Notes: generated by a model from the letters alone, not told the origin. A stretch of 64,000 bases of DNA from Xylanimonas allomyrinae (GCF_004135345.1 NZ_CP035495.1:992001-1056000), one strand, 5' to 3'. Positions 49,376 to 62,177 are shown, counted from the stretch's first letter. Numbers and translations are program-made.

Positions 49376-50488
49376 TCACAGCACGGTCGACACGTCGGTG
49401 AGGTCGAGCGCGTGCGCCTGCGCGACACCCGCGTGCGTCACCGCGCCCGCATGGACGTTCAGGCCCCCGGTGAGGGTCGCGTCGGTGCGCAGCGCCTCAC
49501 GCCACCCGCGATCCGCGAGCTCGACGGCGTACGGAAGGGTCACGTTGGTCAGCGCGCGCGTCGAGGTGTGCGGCACGGCGCCGGGCATGTTCGCGACGGC
49601 GTAGAACGTCGACTCGACCACCCGGTAGGTGGGGTCGGCGTGCGTTGTCGGGCGCGAGTCCTCGAAGCAGCCACCCTGGTCGATCGCGATGTCCACGAGC
49701 ACCGACCCGGGCCGCATCCGCGACACCAGGTCGTGGGAGACCAGCACGGGCGCCTTCGCGCCGGCGACCAGCACGGCACCCACGACCAGGTCGGCGTCGA
49801 GCACGGCCCGCTCGACCTCCCACGCGCTGGAGGCGAGCGTCTGCACCCGGCCGAGGAACACGTCGTCGGCCGCCGCGAGCGCCCGCACGGAACGGTCCAG
49901 GAGGGTGATGCGCGCGCCCATGCCGGTGGCGACGCGGGCCGCGTTCATGCCGGACACGCCGGCGCCGATGATGACCACGTGCGCGGGCGCGACGCCCGGC
50001 ACGCCTCCGAGCAGGGTGCCGCGCCCGCCTGCGGCCTTGAGCAGCGCGGCGGCGCCGACCTGGGGTGCCAGGCGCCCGGCGACCTCCGACATCGGGGCGA
50101 GCAGCGGCAGGCCGCCGTCGGGGGACTGGACCGTCTCGTAGGCGATGGCGGTGACGCCGCTGTCCAGGAGCGCGAGGGTGAGGTCGCGGTCGGCGGCCAG
50201 GTGCAGGTAGGTGAACAGGACCTGGCCGGGGCGCAGGTGCTCGTACTCGCCGGGCAACGGCTCCTTGACCTTGAGCACGAGCTCGCCTGCTGCCCAGATC
50301 GCGGCTGCGTCGGGTTCGATCACGGCGCCTGCGGTGGCGTACTCGGCGTCGGGGATGGCGGACCCGACGCCGGCTCCGGTCTCGATGTGGACGGTGTGAC
50401 CGTGGCGCACGAGCTCGTGGACCCCGGCCGGGGTCACGGCGACGCGGTATTCGTGGTTCTTGACTTCCTTCGGCACGGCGACATGCAT
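49376..50488 (-). CDS. ald: Alanine dehydrogenase
   Basis: The 370-residue enzyme interconverts L-alanine and pyruvate + ammonia with NAD. N-terminal P-K-E-V-K-N-H-E-Y-R, K-V-K-E-P near residue 75 and the NAD loop I-I-G-A-G-V-S-G-M-N-A near residue 175 are family marks. The length is standard. The ATG at 50488 has an AGGAGG site 6 nt upstream. Confidence 0.96.
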   Translation of the reverse strand: MHVAVPKEVKNHEYRVAVTPAGVHELVRHGHTVHIETGAGVGSAIPDAEYATAGAVIEPDAAAIWAAGELVLKVKEPLPGEYEHLRPGQVLFTYLHLAADRDLTLALLDSGVTAIAYETVQSPDGGLPLLAPMSEVAGRLAPQVGAAALLKAAGGRGTLLGGVPGVAPAHVVIIGAGVSGMNAARVATGMGARITLLDRSVRALAAADDVFLGRVQTLASSAWEVERAVLDADLVVGAVLVAGAKAPVLVSHDLVSRMRPGSVLVDIAIDQGGCFEDSRPTTHADPTYRVVESTFYAVANMPGAVPHTSTRALTNVTLPYAVELADRGWREALRTDATLTGGLNVHAGAVTHAGVAQAHALDLTDVSTVL

Positions 50489-50647
50489 GGTGGCCTCCTG
50501 GACGGGGCCGCGGCGCGGCCCGGCTGGTATGCGTGTCCTTCCCGAGCGGAAGCGCCCGGCTGCCCGGCGGACGCTCTTGCCGCAGGTCCGCGTGTGCGCC
50601 ACCATGCTTGCAGGGCGGAGGCAGGGCTGCACCTAGGAGGGTGAGCG

Positions 50648-51181
50648 ATGGCCGAGGGCGAGCACCGGGCCGGACCGGGCCGGGAGGCCGGGGGCGGCAG
50701 GGGCGAGACCGGGACGGCGTCCGTGCCCGGGGTGCGCCGGACGGCGAGCGGCGTACGCCCCGTGCCGCCCGTGGTGCGCTGGGACCCGGGTGCGCGGTAT
50801 CGCGCGTCGACACTGACCGCTGCCGTGCGGCCCGACGCCGTCGCGCCCGCTGCGATCCGCCCGTCCGGGCCGGCGGCGACTCTGCCCGCGCGCGGCGGTC
50901 CTGCCGACCTGGCTCGCCCGCGCTGTGCGCGGCCGTCTGCTCCGTCGGCAGGTTCGCCCTCGGCCGTGCCGCGCGCCCTCCGGGGGCGTCTGTTTCGCGG
51001 GCCGGCTCGCCGCGCCGCGGTGTTCGACCGGCAGGTGTGGTCGCCGCTGCGGCCGCACGACGCTCTCGTGCACGACGCTCTCGTGTACGACGCTCTCGTG
51101 GATGCCGTGCATCGCTACCGGCGTGGTGCGCTGGGCACGACCGGACTGGTGCGCGCCGTCGGGCACGCACTGGCCGCCTGA
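50648..51181 (+). CDS. Hypothetical protein
   Basis: This 177-residue frame has a good AGGAGG site and high third-position GC, so it is probably translated. The first 110 residues are Pro/Ala/Arg-rich and disordered. The C-terminal ~50 are more ordered and include three D-A-L-V units from a 15-bp repeat, then V-H-R-Y-R-R-G-A. No family is recognised. It precedes the HEAT-repeat gene by 22 nt, so the two may be an operon. Confidence 0.5.
   Translation: MAEGEHRAGPGREAGGGRGETGTASVPGVRRTASGVRPVPPVVRWDPGARYRASTLTAAVRPDAVAPAAIRPSGPAATLPARGGPADLARPRCARPSAPSAGSPSAVPRALRGRLFRGPARRAAVFDRQVWSPLRPHDALVHDALVYDALVDAVHRYRRGALGTTGLVRAVGHALAA
51059..51103 (+). repeat. 15-bp in-frame tandem repeat, three copies
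   Basis: Three 15-bp units (GACGCTCTCGTGCAC and variants) encode D-A-L-V-H / D-A-L-V-Y / D-A-L-V-D in the hypothetical protein. Confidence 0.85.
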
Positions 51182-51203
51182 GCGTCCGGGTCGGCGGGCG
51201 CCG

Positions 51204-51956
51204 GTGGCGGACGACCTGCTCACCGCGGACGCGCTGGCGGCCGCAATCGATGCCCAGGGTTCGCCCGAGCGCGCCGCGGCGTCGGCGCGCTTCTTCCGGG
51301 CCGTCCCTGGCGGGTACGGCGCGGGCGACGTCTTCGTCGGGGTGCCCGTGCCCGTGACGCGCACGCTGGTGCGGCGGGCCGCACGCATGCCGGTCCGGGA
51401 GGCCGGCCTCCTGCTGGCGAGCCCGGTGCACGAGCACCGGCTGGCGGCGCTGCTGCTGCTGGTGGACCGCTACCGGCGCGCGACCCGCACGCGCACGCGC
51501 GACGACGCCGAGCGCAACGCGCTGCACGCCCGCTACCTGGACGCGGTGCGCGCCGGGTGGGTCAACGGGTGGGACCTGGTCGACTCGTCCGCGCCGTGGC
51601 TGGTGGGGGACTGGCTCATGGGACCGCCTGCGCACGACGTCGCGGCGGTGCTCGACCCGCTGGCGGCCTCGGCGGTGCTGTGGCAGCGGCGGACGGCGAT
51701 GCTCGCGACGTTCGCGTTCACGATGGCGGGTGACCCGGGTCCGGCGCTGGTGTATGCGCGCCGGCTGCTGGAGGACGAGGAGGACCTCGTGCGCAAGGCG
51801 GTGGGGTGGATGCTGCGCGAGGTGGGCAAGCGGGCGGACATGGGCGCGCTGCTGGCGTTCCTGCAGGAGCATGCGGCACGCATGCCGCGCATCACGCTCT
51901 CCTACGCGACCGAGCACCTGGACCCCGACGAGCGCGCGCGCCTGCGTCGTCTGTGA
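51204..51956 (+). CDS. DNA alkylation repair protein (HEAT-like, AlkD-type)
   Basis: This 250-residue all-helical protein matches the DNA alkylation repair family: R-F-F-R-A-V-P-G-G-Y-G near residue 32, W-V-N-G-W-D-L-V-D near residue 115, W-Q-R-R-T-A-M-L near residue 158 and K-A-V-G-W-M-L-R-E-V-G near residue 200. AlkD proteins remove bulky or cationic alkyl lesions through HEAT-like repeats. The GTG at 51204 is preferred. Confidence 0.92.
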   Translation: MADDLLTADALAAAIDAQGSPERAAASARFFRAVPGGYGAGDVFVGVPVPVTRTLVRRAARMPVREAGLLLASPVHEHRLAALLLLVDRYRRATRTRTRDDAERNALHARYLDAVRAGWVNGWDLVDSSAPWLVGDWLMGPPAHDVAAVLDPLAASAVLWQRRTAMLATFAFTMAGDPGPALVYARRLLEDEEDLVRKAVGWMLREVGKRADMGALLAFLQEHAARMPRITLSYATEHLDPDERARLRRL

Positions 51957-52014
51957 GGGGTGCCGTCGCTGGCCCCGATACCGGGGGCCCTGCGCCCTGT
52001 CGACGACGAGCGGC

Positions 52015-53498
<1,484 letters not shown>

Positions 53499-54293
53499 TC
53501 ACGGGGCGTGCACGCCCGGGTCGTCGCGCAGCGCATCCAGCAGGAGCGTGACCACGGCGTCCGGGCGTTCCAGCGCCGGCAGGTGCGCCGACCACGGCAG
53601 GTGCGTCAGCTCGGCGCCCGGCACGTGCGCGGCCACGTGCGCGGCCACGTTGCGGAAGTGGTCCAGGTCGCGCCCGCCGGCGACCACGAGGGTCGGCACT
53701 GCCACGCGCGACAGGTCGACCTCGACACGCTCCGGTCGCGGGCCGGTCCCGGTGGCCACCTCGGCCTCGTCCGCGGCGAGCTGCACCTCGAACGCGCGCC
53801 GCTGCATGGCCGCGAGCGCCTCGCGCGCCGAGAGGGCGGCGCCGTCGGCGAGCCACGTGCGCACGTTCAGGCGGACGGCACCCTCGACGTCGCCGGAATC
53901 GAGCAGCGCCGCCTCGGCGGCGTCGAACGCGGCGGCGTCGGGTGTCGGGTCGAGGCCGCGCAGGCCGGGGTTGAGCAGCACGAGCTGACGCACGCGCGCC
54001 GGGTGCCGGGTGGCGAGCTCGAGCGCGACCCGCCCGCCGAACGAGGCGCCGACGACGGCCGCCTCGGCGATCTCGAGGTGGTCGAGCAGGGCGGCGACGT
54101 CGTCGGCGTCGGCGTACTCCTCGGGCGGAAGGGGTGTGTCGCCGTGTCCGCGCAGGTCGGGGCGCACGACGCGGAAGGTGTGGGCGAGGTGGCCGGCCAC
54201 GGGGTCCCACATGCGGCGGTCGGCGACGCCGGCGTGGAGCAGGACGACGGCGGGGGAGGCCTCGGGGGAGGCGTCGTCATGGGCGAGGAGCAT
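53499..54293 (-). CDS. Alpha/beta-fold hydrolase
   Basis: This 264-residue protein has an oxyanion-type H-A-G-V-A-D-R-R near residue 22, the nucleophile elbow G-A-S-F-G-G-R near residue 83, an Asp in G-G-R-D-L-D-H near residue 210 and a C-terminal W-S-A-H-L-P His. All catalytic parts are there; the substrate is unknown. The ATG is 7 nt after a TAGCGT box. It ends directly on the argG stop with no gap. Confidence 0.9.
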   Translation of the reverse strand: MLLAHDDASPEASPAVVLLHAGVADRRMWDPVAGHLAHTFRVVRPDLRGHGDTPLPPEEYADADDVAALLDHLEIAEAAVVGASFGGRVALELATRHPARVRQLVLLNPGLRGLDPTPDAAAFDAAEAALLDSGDVEGAVRLNVRTWLADGAALSAREALAAMQRRAFEVQLAADEAEVATGTGPRPERVEVDLSRVAVPTLVVAGGRDLDHFRNVAAHVAAHVPGAELTHLPWSAHLPALERPDAVVTLLLDALRDDPGVHAP

Positions 54294-54300
54294 GGTGCCC

Positions 54301-54306
54301 ACGCTA
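54301..54306 (-). promoter_or_regulatory. -10 box for leaderless hydrolase mRNA
   Basis: TAGCGT on the minus strand lies 7 nt before the ATG at 54293. It is inferred from position and pattern. Confidence 0.5.
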
Positions 54307-54419
54307 GGGCGCGGATGTGACGCGCGTCTCGCGGAAGCGTGGGGCGACCCCGATGCGGTTGTCGCGCGGGGGCCCGGTCCCGGCGGCCCGGAGCGGCTCT
54401 CGCGTGGCACGATCGGCTC

Positions 54420-54863
54420 ATGGACGACGCCGAGGCGCGGCGGCTGCGGGACCTGGCACTGCTGCGGCGGGTGCGTGACCGCATGGACCGTGAGTACGCG
54501 CAGCCGCTGGACGTCGCCGCGCTGGCCCGGGGCGTGCACCTCTCGGCGGGATACCTCAGCCGCCAGTTCAAGGCGGCCTACGGCGAGTCGCCGTACAGCT
54601 ACCTGATGACGCGGCGCGTGGAACGGGCGATGGCGATGCTGCGGGGCAGCGACCTGACGGTCACCGAGGTGTGCTTCGCGGTCGGGTTCTCCTCGCTCGG
54701 CACGTTCAGCACCCGCTTCGCGGAGCTGGTCGGGATGCCACCCAGCGCCTACCGGCGCGCGGCCGCGGGGGCCGCTGCCGGGTTGCCGTCGTGCGTCGTC
54801 AAGCGGGCCACCCGGCCGGTCAGGAATCGAGAAGCACGGCGCGCGCACCCCGGCCTACCGTGA
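54420..54863 (+). CDS. Short AraC-family transcriptional regulator
   Basis: The 147-residue protein is little more than an AraC DNA-binding domain: first helix-turn-helix L-S-A-G-Y-L-S-R-Q-F near residue 42, second A-V-G-F-S-S-L-G-T-F near residue 85, with P-S-A-Y-R at its end. There is no sensor domain. It is followed 5 nt later by a VOC gene, a common pairing; it probably regulates that gene. Confidence 0.9.
   Translation: MDDAEARRLRDLALLRRVRDRMDREYAQPLDVAALARGVHLSAGYLSRQFKAAYGESPYSYLMTRRVERAMAMLRGSDLTVTEVCFAVGFSSLGTFSTRFAELVGMPPSAYRRAAAGAAAGLPSCVVKRATRPVRNREARRAHPGLP
54856..54861 (+). promoter_or_regulatory. -10 box for leaderless VOC gene mRNA
   Basis: TACCGT overlaps the first base of the AraC stop codon and lies 7 nt before the ATG at 54869. 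It suggests a separate leaderless VOC transcript. Confidence 0.4.
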
Positions 54864-54868
54864 CGGGC

Positions 54869-55276
<408 letters not shown>

Positions 55277-55397
55277 CTCGACTGGTGTAGCTCGGCTCAG
55301 GACACGCCGACCCGGTACGCTCCGGCGGGCGTGACGCGTCCTGCGTGCGCCGCGGGTCACGGTTACGTTTTCCTCACCCGCCGATCAAGGGAGACGC

Positions 55398-57758
<2,361 letters not shown>

Positions 57759-57761
57759 GCG

Positions 57762-58478
57762 CTACCGGGGATTGCGGACCTCGTCGAGGTATCCGTAGGC
57801 GGTGACGGTCGAGATGCCCAGCCGCTTGGCGGTGCGCGGGACGGCCCGCTTGACGGAGAACGCGCCCCGGTCGTTCAGGAAGCGCAGCACCTCCATGCGC
57901 TGCGGCTTGCCGAGCAGCGTCACGGGCATCCCGACGTGCGCGATCGCCCGTTCGATCAGGTCGTCCAGCACGGACTCGATGTCGGGGGCGGTGCTGCGGG
58001 CCTCCCCGCCCGCCGCGGGCGGCATCATGCCGGCGAGCGTCGCACGGACGGACTGCAGGGGAGTGAGGTCGACGTTGACGCACAGCGCCGCGACCGCGTC
58101 GCCGCCGGCATCGCGGAAGTAGACCGAGGAGCTGGTCAGGTCGCGGCCGTCGGCGGTACGAGCCCGGTAGCCGAACTGGTCACGCTCGGACGACTCGTCG
58201 CGCGTCGCCATCCGGCCGAGGTGGGCCGACGGACCGCCGGCGCCGCGTCCTGAGACGCCGCCGTTCTCGATCGCGAGGACAGTGTGGTCGAAGTCCTCAC
58301 CGCGCAGGTCGTGCAGCACCACCTCGCAGTGCGGGCCGACGGCGGTCGCGACCGCGCGCATGACCGGCGCCAGCAGCTTCGCGAGCTGGTCGACATCAAG
58401 GCCGACCGGAAACGGGTGCGTCTGCGGCGAGACGGGATCCTGCACCTCGTCGGCCGGGATCGTGGCGTGTGGCGGCAC
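57762..58478 (-). CDS. YheO-type PAS/helix-turn-helix regulator
   Basis: This 238-residue protein has a YheO-like PAS domain (about 35-150, with H-C-E-V-V-L-H-D-L and T-S-S-S-V-Y-F-R) and a C-terminal helix-turn-helix (V-P-R-T-A-K-R-L-G-I-S-T-V-T-A-Y-G-Y). It is divergent from the D-amino-acid deacylase gene across 166 bp and probably regulates it. The GTG is 7 nt after a TAGCCT box. Confidence 0.88.
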   Translation of the reverse strand: MPPHATIPADEVQDPVSPQTHPFPVGLDVDQLAKLLAPVMRAVATAVGPHCEVVLHDLRGEDFDHTVLAIENGGVSGRGAGGPSAHLGRMATRDESSERDQFGYRARTADGRDLTSSSVYFRDAGGDAVAALCVNVDLTPLQSVRATLAGMMPPAAGGEARSTAPDIESVLDDLIERAIAHVGMPVTLLGKPQRMEVLRFLNDRGAFSVKRAVPRTAKRLGISTVTAYGYLDEVRNPR

Positions 58479-58485
58479 GCCAAAC

Positions 58486-58491
58486 AGGCTA
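58486..58491 (-). promoter_or_regulatory. -10 box for leaderless YheO-type regulator mRNA
   Basis: TAGCCT on the minus strand lies 7 nt before the GTG at 58478. It is inferred from position and pattern. Confidence 0.45.
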
Positions 58492-58513
58492 ACATGCCAT
58501 AAATCCTCTTCAG

Positions 58514-58538
58514 GCAACAGAGATTCGGTTGCATCTCT
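58514..58538. promoter_or_regulatory. Nested dyads between regulator and deacylase
   Basis: GCAAC-N9-GTTGC (58514-58532) overlaps AGAGAT-N8-ATCTCT (58519-58538) in the gap between the YheO-type regulator and the deacylase. It is a candidate operator. Confidence 0.45.
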
Positions 58539-58644
58539 TGCACCCCTCACGCAATGACGTGACACCCAAGGACGTGACCATGCGCAACGAAGCGCTGAGG
58601 GCACCGTGGACCGCCCGCCCCGGCACGGCCGGCATCGGGAACAC

Positions 58645-60255
58645 ATGACGCGCATCCTGATCACCTCGGCCACCGTCGTCGACGGCACCGAGGGCCCGGC
58701 CCGGACCGCCGACGTCCTCGTCGAGGACGCCCGGATCCGCGCGATCCTGCCCGTCGGCCAGCACGCCCCGACGCCCGGCACCCGGGTCATCGACGCCACC
58801 GGGCTGGTGCTGGCACCCGGCTTCATCGACATGCACGCCCACTCCGACCTGGAGATCCTGCTCGACCCCACACACCCGTCACGCATCACGCAGGGGATCA
58901 CCACGGAGGTGCTCGGGCAGGACGGGCTCTCCTACGCGCCCGTCGACGACGCCGTGCTCACGGGAGTCCGCACGGCGATCGCGAGCTGGAACACCAACCC
59001 GACGGACCTCGATTTCTCGTGGCGCTCGGTGGGGGAGTACCTCGCCCGCCTCGACCAGGGCATCGCCACCAACGCCGCCTACCTCGTCCCGCACGGCACG
59101 CTGCGCGCCGGCATCGTCGGCTGGGACGACACGCGTGCCACACCCGGCCAGATCGCGCACATGCAGGACGTCGTCGCCGCCGCCATGGAGCAGGGCGCCG
59201 TCGGCCTCTCCGCCGGACTCACCTACACCCCGGGGATGTACGCCGACGACGACGAGCTCGTCGCGCTGTGCCTCACGGTCGCCGCTCACGACGGCTACTT
59301 CGCGCCCCACCAGCGCTCCTACGGAGCCGGCGCGCTCGACGGCTACGCCGCGATGATCCGGGTCGCGCGCCGGACCGGCTGCCCGCTGCACCTGACGCAC
59401 GCGACCATGAACTTCGGGCCCAACGAGGGCCGCGCCCACGAGCTCCTCGCGATGGTCGACCGAGCCGTCGAGGACGGCGTCGACATCACCCTCGACTCCT
59501 ACCCGTACAGCGTCGGCGCCACCAGCCTCGCCGCGATCCTGCCGAGCTGGTCCACCGCGGGCGGGACCGGGGCCACGCTCGCCCGGCTCGGCGACAGCGA
59601 CGCCCTCGAACGCATCCGGCACGACCTGGAGGTGACCGGCTCCGACGGCTGCCACGGCGTCCCCGTCGACTGGGACACCATCGAGATCAGCGGCGTCCGG
59701 AACCCCGACCTGGACGACGTCGTCGGCCGCCGCATCACCGACATCGCCGCGGACCAGCGCACCAGCCCGTTCGACGCGTTCGTCGCCGTCCTGCGCGACG
59801 ACGACCTGGCGACAGGGATCCTCCAGCACGTCGGCCACGAGGAGAACGTGCGCGCTATCATGCAGCACCCGAGGCACATGGCCGGCAGCGACGGGCTGCT
59901 TGCCGGAGCCAAGCCCCACCCGCGCGCCTGGGGCACGTTCGCCCGCTACCTCGGTCACTACACCCGCGACCTCGGGCTCATGTCCCTCGAGGAATGCGTC
60001 GGCCACCTCACCGGTCGCGCAGCACGGCGCCTGCGACTGCGCGACCGCGGGCTCGTCCGCAACGGCTACGCCGCCGACCTCGTCCTGTTCGACCCTCGGA
60101 CCGTCGCCGACGCCGCCTCCTACGCCGATCCGCGCCGTCCCGCCACCGGCATCGAGTACGTGCTCGTCGCCGGCGAGGTCGCCCTCGACCGCGGGCGGCT
60201 CACCGGCGCGCTCGCCGGCCGCGCGCTCCGGCGGCGCCCCATCGGGACGTCGTGA
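58645..60255 (+). CDS. N-acyl-D-amino-acid deacylase family protein
   Basis: This 536-residue amidohydrolase-superfamily enzyme has G-F-I-D-M-H-A-H-S-D near residue 60 (HxH metal pair), G-L-S-A-G-L-T-Y-T-P-G-M near residue 190 and a late S-D-G-L-L-A-G-A-K-P-H-P with the metal Asp. It should release D-amino acids from N-acyl forms. A GTG at 58606 with GAGGG upstream is another start. The YheO regulator is divergent. The next frame overlaps by 4 nt but is broken. Confidence 0.92.
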   Translation: MTRILITSATVVDGTEGPARTADVLVEDARIRAILPVGQHAPTPGTRVIDATGLVLAPGFIDMHAHSDLEILLDPTHPSRITQGITTEVLGQDGLSYAPVDDAVLTGVRTAIASWNTNPTDLDFSWRSVGEYLARLDQGIATNAAYLVPHGTLRAGIVGWDDTRATPGQIAHMQDVVAAAMEQGAVGLSAGLTYTPGMYADDDELVALCLTVAAHDGYFAPHQRSYGAGALDGYAAMIRVARRTGCPLHLTHATMNFGPNEGRAHELLAMVDRAVEDGVDITLDSYPYSVGATSLAAILPSWSTAGGTGATLARLGDSDALERIRHDLEVTGSDGCHGVPVDWDTIEISGVRNPDLDDVVGRRITDIAADQRTSPFDAFVAVLRDDDLATGILQHVGHEENVRAIMQHPRHMAGSDGLLAGAKPHPRAWGTFARYLGHYTRDLGLMSLEECVGHLTGRAARRLRLRDRGLVRNGYAADLVLFDPRTVADAASYADPRRPATGIEYVLVAGEVALDRGRLTGALAGRALRRRPIGTS

Positions 60256-60383
60256 GCGCGCGGCCGTCCCTGGACGCGGCCGCCGGCCGCCTTCTCGACG
60301 TGGTCCCCGGACATCACACCTGGTCCACCGGTACAGCCAGCGGTTCTATGCCGAGCCGGAGATGCTTCTCGACCAGGACGTGA
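60252..60383 (+). pseudogene. Truncated downstream frame of the deacylase operon
   Basis: A GTG overlaps the deacylase stop (GTGA) and opens a frame of ~43 codons that begins S-A-R-P-S-L-D-A-A-A-G-R-L-L-D-V-V-P-G-H-H-T-W, then changes character and stops. It looks like the first ~24 codons of a lost second operon gene, such as an amino acid deaminase or aldolase. The identity is not certain. Confidence 0.4.
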
Positions 60384-60412
60384 TCTGCGTCGGTGGTGGT
60401 TCGACTGCCACC
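60323..60412 (+). pseudogene. Possible peptidase E (S51) remnant
   Basis: In a different frame from the preceding fragment, this segment reads L-L-D-Q-D-V-I-C-V-G-G-G-S-T-A, close to the conserved core of peptidase E proteins (D-V-I-Y-V-G-G-G-S-T-A-N). It then loses similarity. This is recognised by motif only. Confidence 0.35.
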
Positions 60413-60454
60413 TCTTCAACCCGCACTGGTTCGGCCCGCACTGGTTCAGCACCG

Positions 60455-60480
60455 ATAATGCACATTATGTCATTATGCAC
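60455..60480. promoter_or_regulatory. AT-rich ATAATG/CATTAT dyad
   Basis: ATAATG-CA-CATTAT is followed by a second CATTATGCAC. It is one of the few AT-rich blocks in the window. It may be an operator or promoter left from a lost gene. Confidence 0.35.
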
Positions 60481-60892
60481 GGAAGGCAGCCCCGCACTCG
60501 TGCGTCGGTGCCTTGCACACCTCCCCGCGTGGGCCTCGCCGCGTGGGCCTCGCCGTCAGGTCCGTGAACCGCGACACCACCACCGGCCGTCGCCGCACAG
60601 CGGCGCGCCAGGCTGCGTGGTGCCACCAGCCGTCGCCGTCGCAGAACACCCGGTCCGCCAGGCATCTTCGACGTCAGCCACGTCGTGGGCCACGTCGTTC
60701 CGATGCCGTGCCACCGTCCCACCGTGCCACCGCCTGCGTCGCGACCGCATCCGGCCTGGCCGACGCCTTCGACCCGCGGCGCCCGGTGCATCCGCGAGGT
60801 CGTCGCCGAGGCGGGCGTCGAGATCTCCCGCCCAGGCGCGCCCCACCCGCACCGCAGGCGGCCGCGCGTGCCGCCTCGCCCAAACCACTGTG

Positions 60893-60919
60893 TATGACAC
60901 AACACACTGTTGTGACATA
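60893..60919. promoter_or_regulatory. 27-bp palindrome upstream of recombinase
   Basis: TATGACACAACA-CAC-TGTTGTGACATA has 12-bp arms with one mismatch. It lies 116 nt before the recombinase start. It resembles a repressor operator (GntR-like in form) or a recombination site. Confidence 0.55.
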
Positions 60920-61034
60920 ACGTTGCCGGGCGTGCCCTCCGGACCGGGCCTATGTCGGACCCCACGCCTAGCCTGACGAGCATCGCCGCAGGCCCGCGCG
61001 TCGTCGCCCCACCCCGCCCCACTGGAGGTCCGTC

Positions 61035-62110
61035 TTGGTCGCCCCACCCCGGCTCAGCCTGCTGACCGTCGCCGAGGCAGCCGACCGCTACCTCGGCGCC
61101 GTCCGCAAGGACGCCGTGCGCGGCGTCCTCTCCCCACCACGGCCCGCAGCTACGCGCGCGACGTCGGCGAGCTCGCGCGTCTGCTGGGGCCCGACAGGGT
61201 GCTCGACGACGTCACGGGCGACGACGTCGACGACGCGCTCGTGGCCTACCAGTCCCTGCCGGACGGCCGCTTCTCCGACCCTGCGCGCAAGGTCGGCCCG
61301 GGCCGGTCCACGGCGACCGTCAACCGGTTCCGGCAGTCGGCGACCCGCTTCTTCGCGCACGCCGCACGCGAGTGCTGGGTGCAGGCCGACCCGATGCTGT
61401 GGGCGGCACCTCCGGCCCGCGTGCGCGGCGGCCTGCGCGTCGCTCGCACCGCGTTGTCCGCGGCGGCCGCGCAGGCCCTGCTGTCGACGACGGCGCAACC
61501 CGCTGCTTCACCTGCGTCCCGCTCCGACCAGCACCTGGCCCTGCGCGACCGTCTCGTCCTGGCACTCCTGCTCGTCCTGGGACCGCGCGTCTCCGAGCTG
61601 GCCGGGGCCGACCTCGTGGACTTCGCGCGCGAGCCGGGCCGCACGCGCTGGCGCATCGTCGGCAAGGGCGGCAGCGTGCGCACCGTGGACCTGAGCCCAC
61701 CGCTGGCCGCGACGCTCGAGGACTACCTGACGGGGCTGCGCCCGCGCCTGGCGGCCCTGCGCCCGCACGACGACGACGCGCAGCGCGCGCTCCTGCTCAC
61801 CTGGCGTGGGCGCCGTGCCGACCCGCAGACCATCCGCGGCCTGCTGGCCCGCACCGTCGAGCGCATGCCCGCGGCCTACCGCCGTCCCGCCACACCGCAC
61901 GCGCTGCGCCACACGACGGCGACGCTGCTGGTCGCCCAGGGATGGGACGTCAAGGTCGTGGCGGAACTGCTCGGCCACGCCTCGATCGCCACCACGGGTG
62001 TCTACCTGGACCGGATCGAGGGCGAGCTCGCTGCGGCGATCCGTGCCCACCCGCTCTCCGGGTCGCTCGACGCCCGTGCCCAGGGCCCCGCCGCCGGCCC
62101 TGGGTCATGA
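61035..62110 (+). pseudogene. Tyrosine recombinase (XerC/D-like), frameshifted
   Basis: The N-terminal part is read from a TTG with a GGAGGT site: L-T-V-A-E-A-A-D-R-Y-L-G-A-V-R-K, typical of the core-binding domain. Just after the C-run at 61132-61135 the coding frame shifts by one, and T-T-A-R-S-Y-A-R-D-V-G-E-L-A follows from 61136. The catalytic domain is complete: Arg in G-P-R-V-S-E-L (61586), Lys region G-K-G-G-S-V-R-T-V, H-A-L-R-H (61898), and the Tyr nucleophile in G-V-Y-L (62003). With one C added at the C-run the product would be about 358 residues and intact. A shorter start inside the second frame (61199) would lack the N-terminal domain. Confidence 0.8.
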
Positions 62111-62131
62111 GGTGTCACGGCCCGCCGTCGG

Positions 62132-62177
62132 CGACACGCGTGCACACCCTGCGACGACACGCGTGCACGCCCTGCGT
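62132..62177. repeat. 23-bp tandem direct repeat
   Basis: Two adjacent 23-bp copies (two mismatches), each with the ACGCGT palindrome, lie between the recombinase and the cardiolipin-synthase-like gene. A link to recombination is possible but unproven. Confidence 0.75.

Larger units (their letters stand above)
60256..61034. other. Decayed intergenic region next to recombinase
   Basis: This 779-nt stretch has no intact gene. It holds two gene fragments, a repeated CCGCACTGGTTC unit near 60421, an AT-rich block (60455-60480), two GCGTGGGCCTCGCC copies near 60530 and a long palindrome (60893-60919). The pattern fits remains at an insertion or deletion boundary. Confidence 0.55.

Noticed and set aside
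60493-60892. Several overlapping frames on both strands before the recombinase
   Set aside because: All are Arg/Pro/His-rich with no ribosome sites or motifs, and codon use unlike real genes here.
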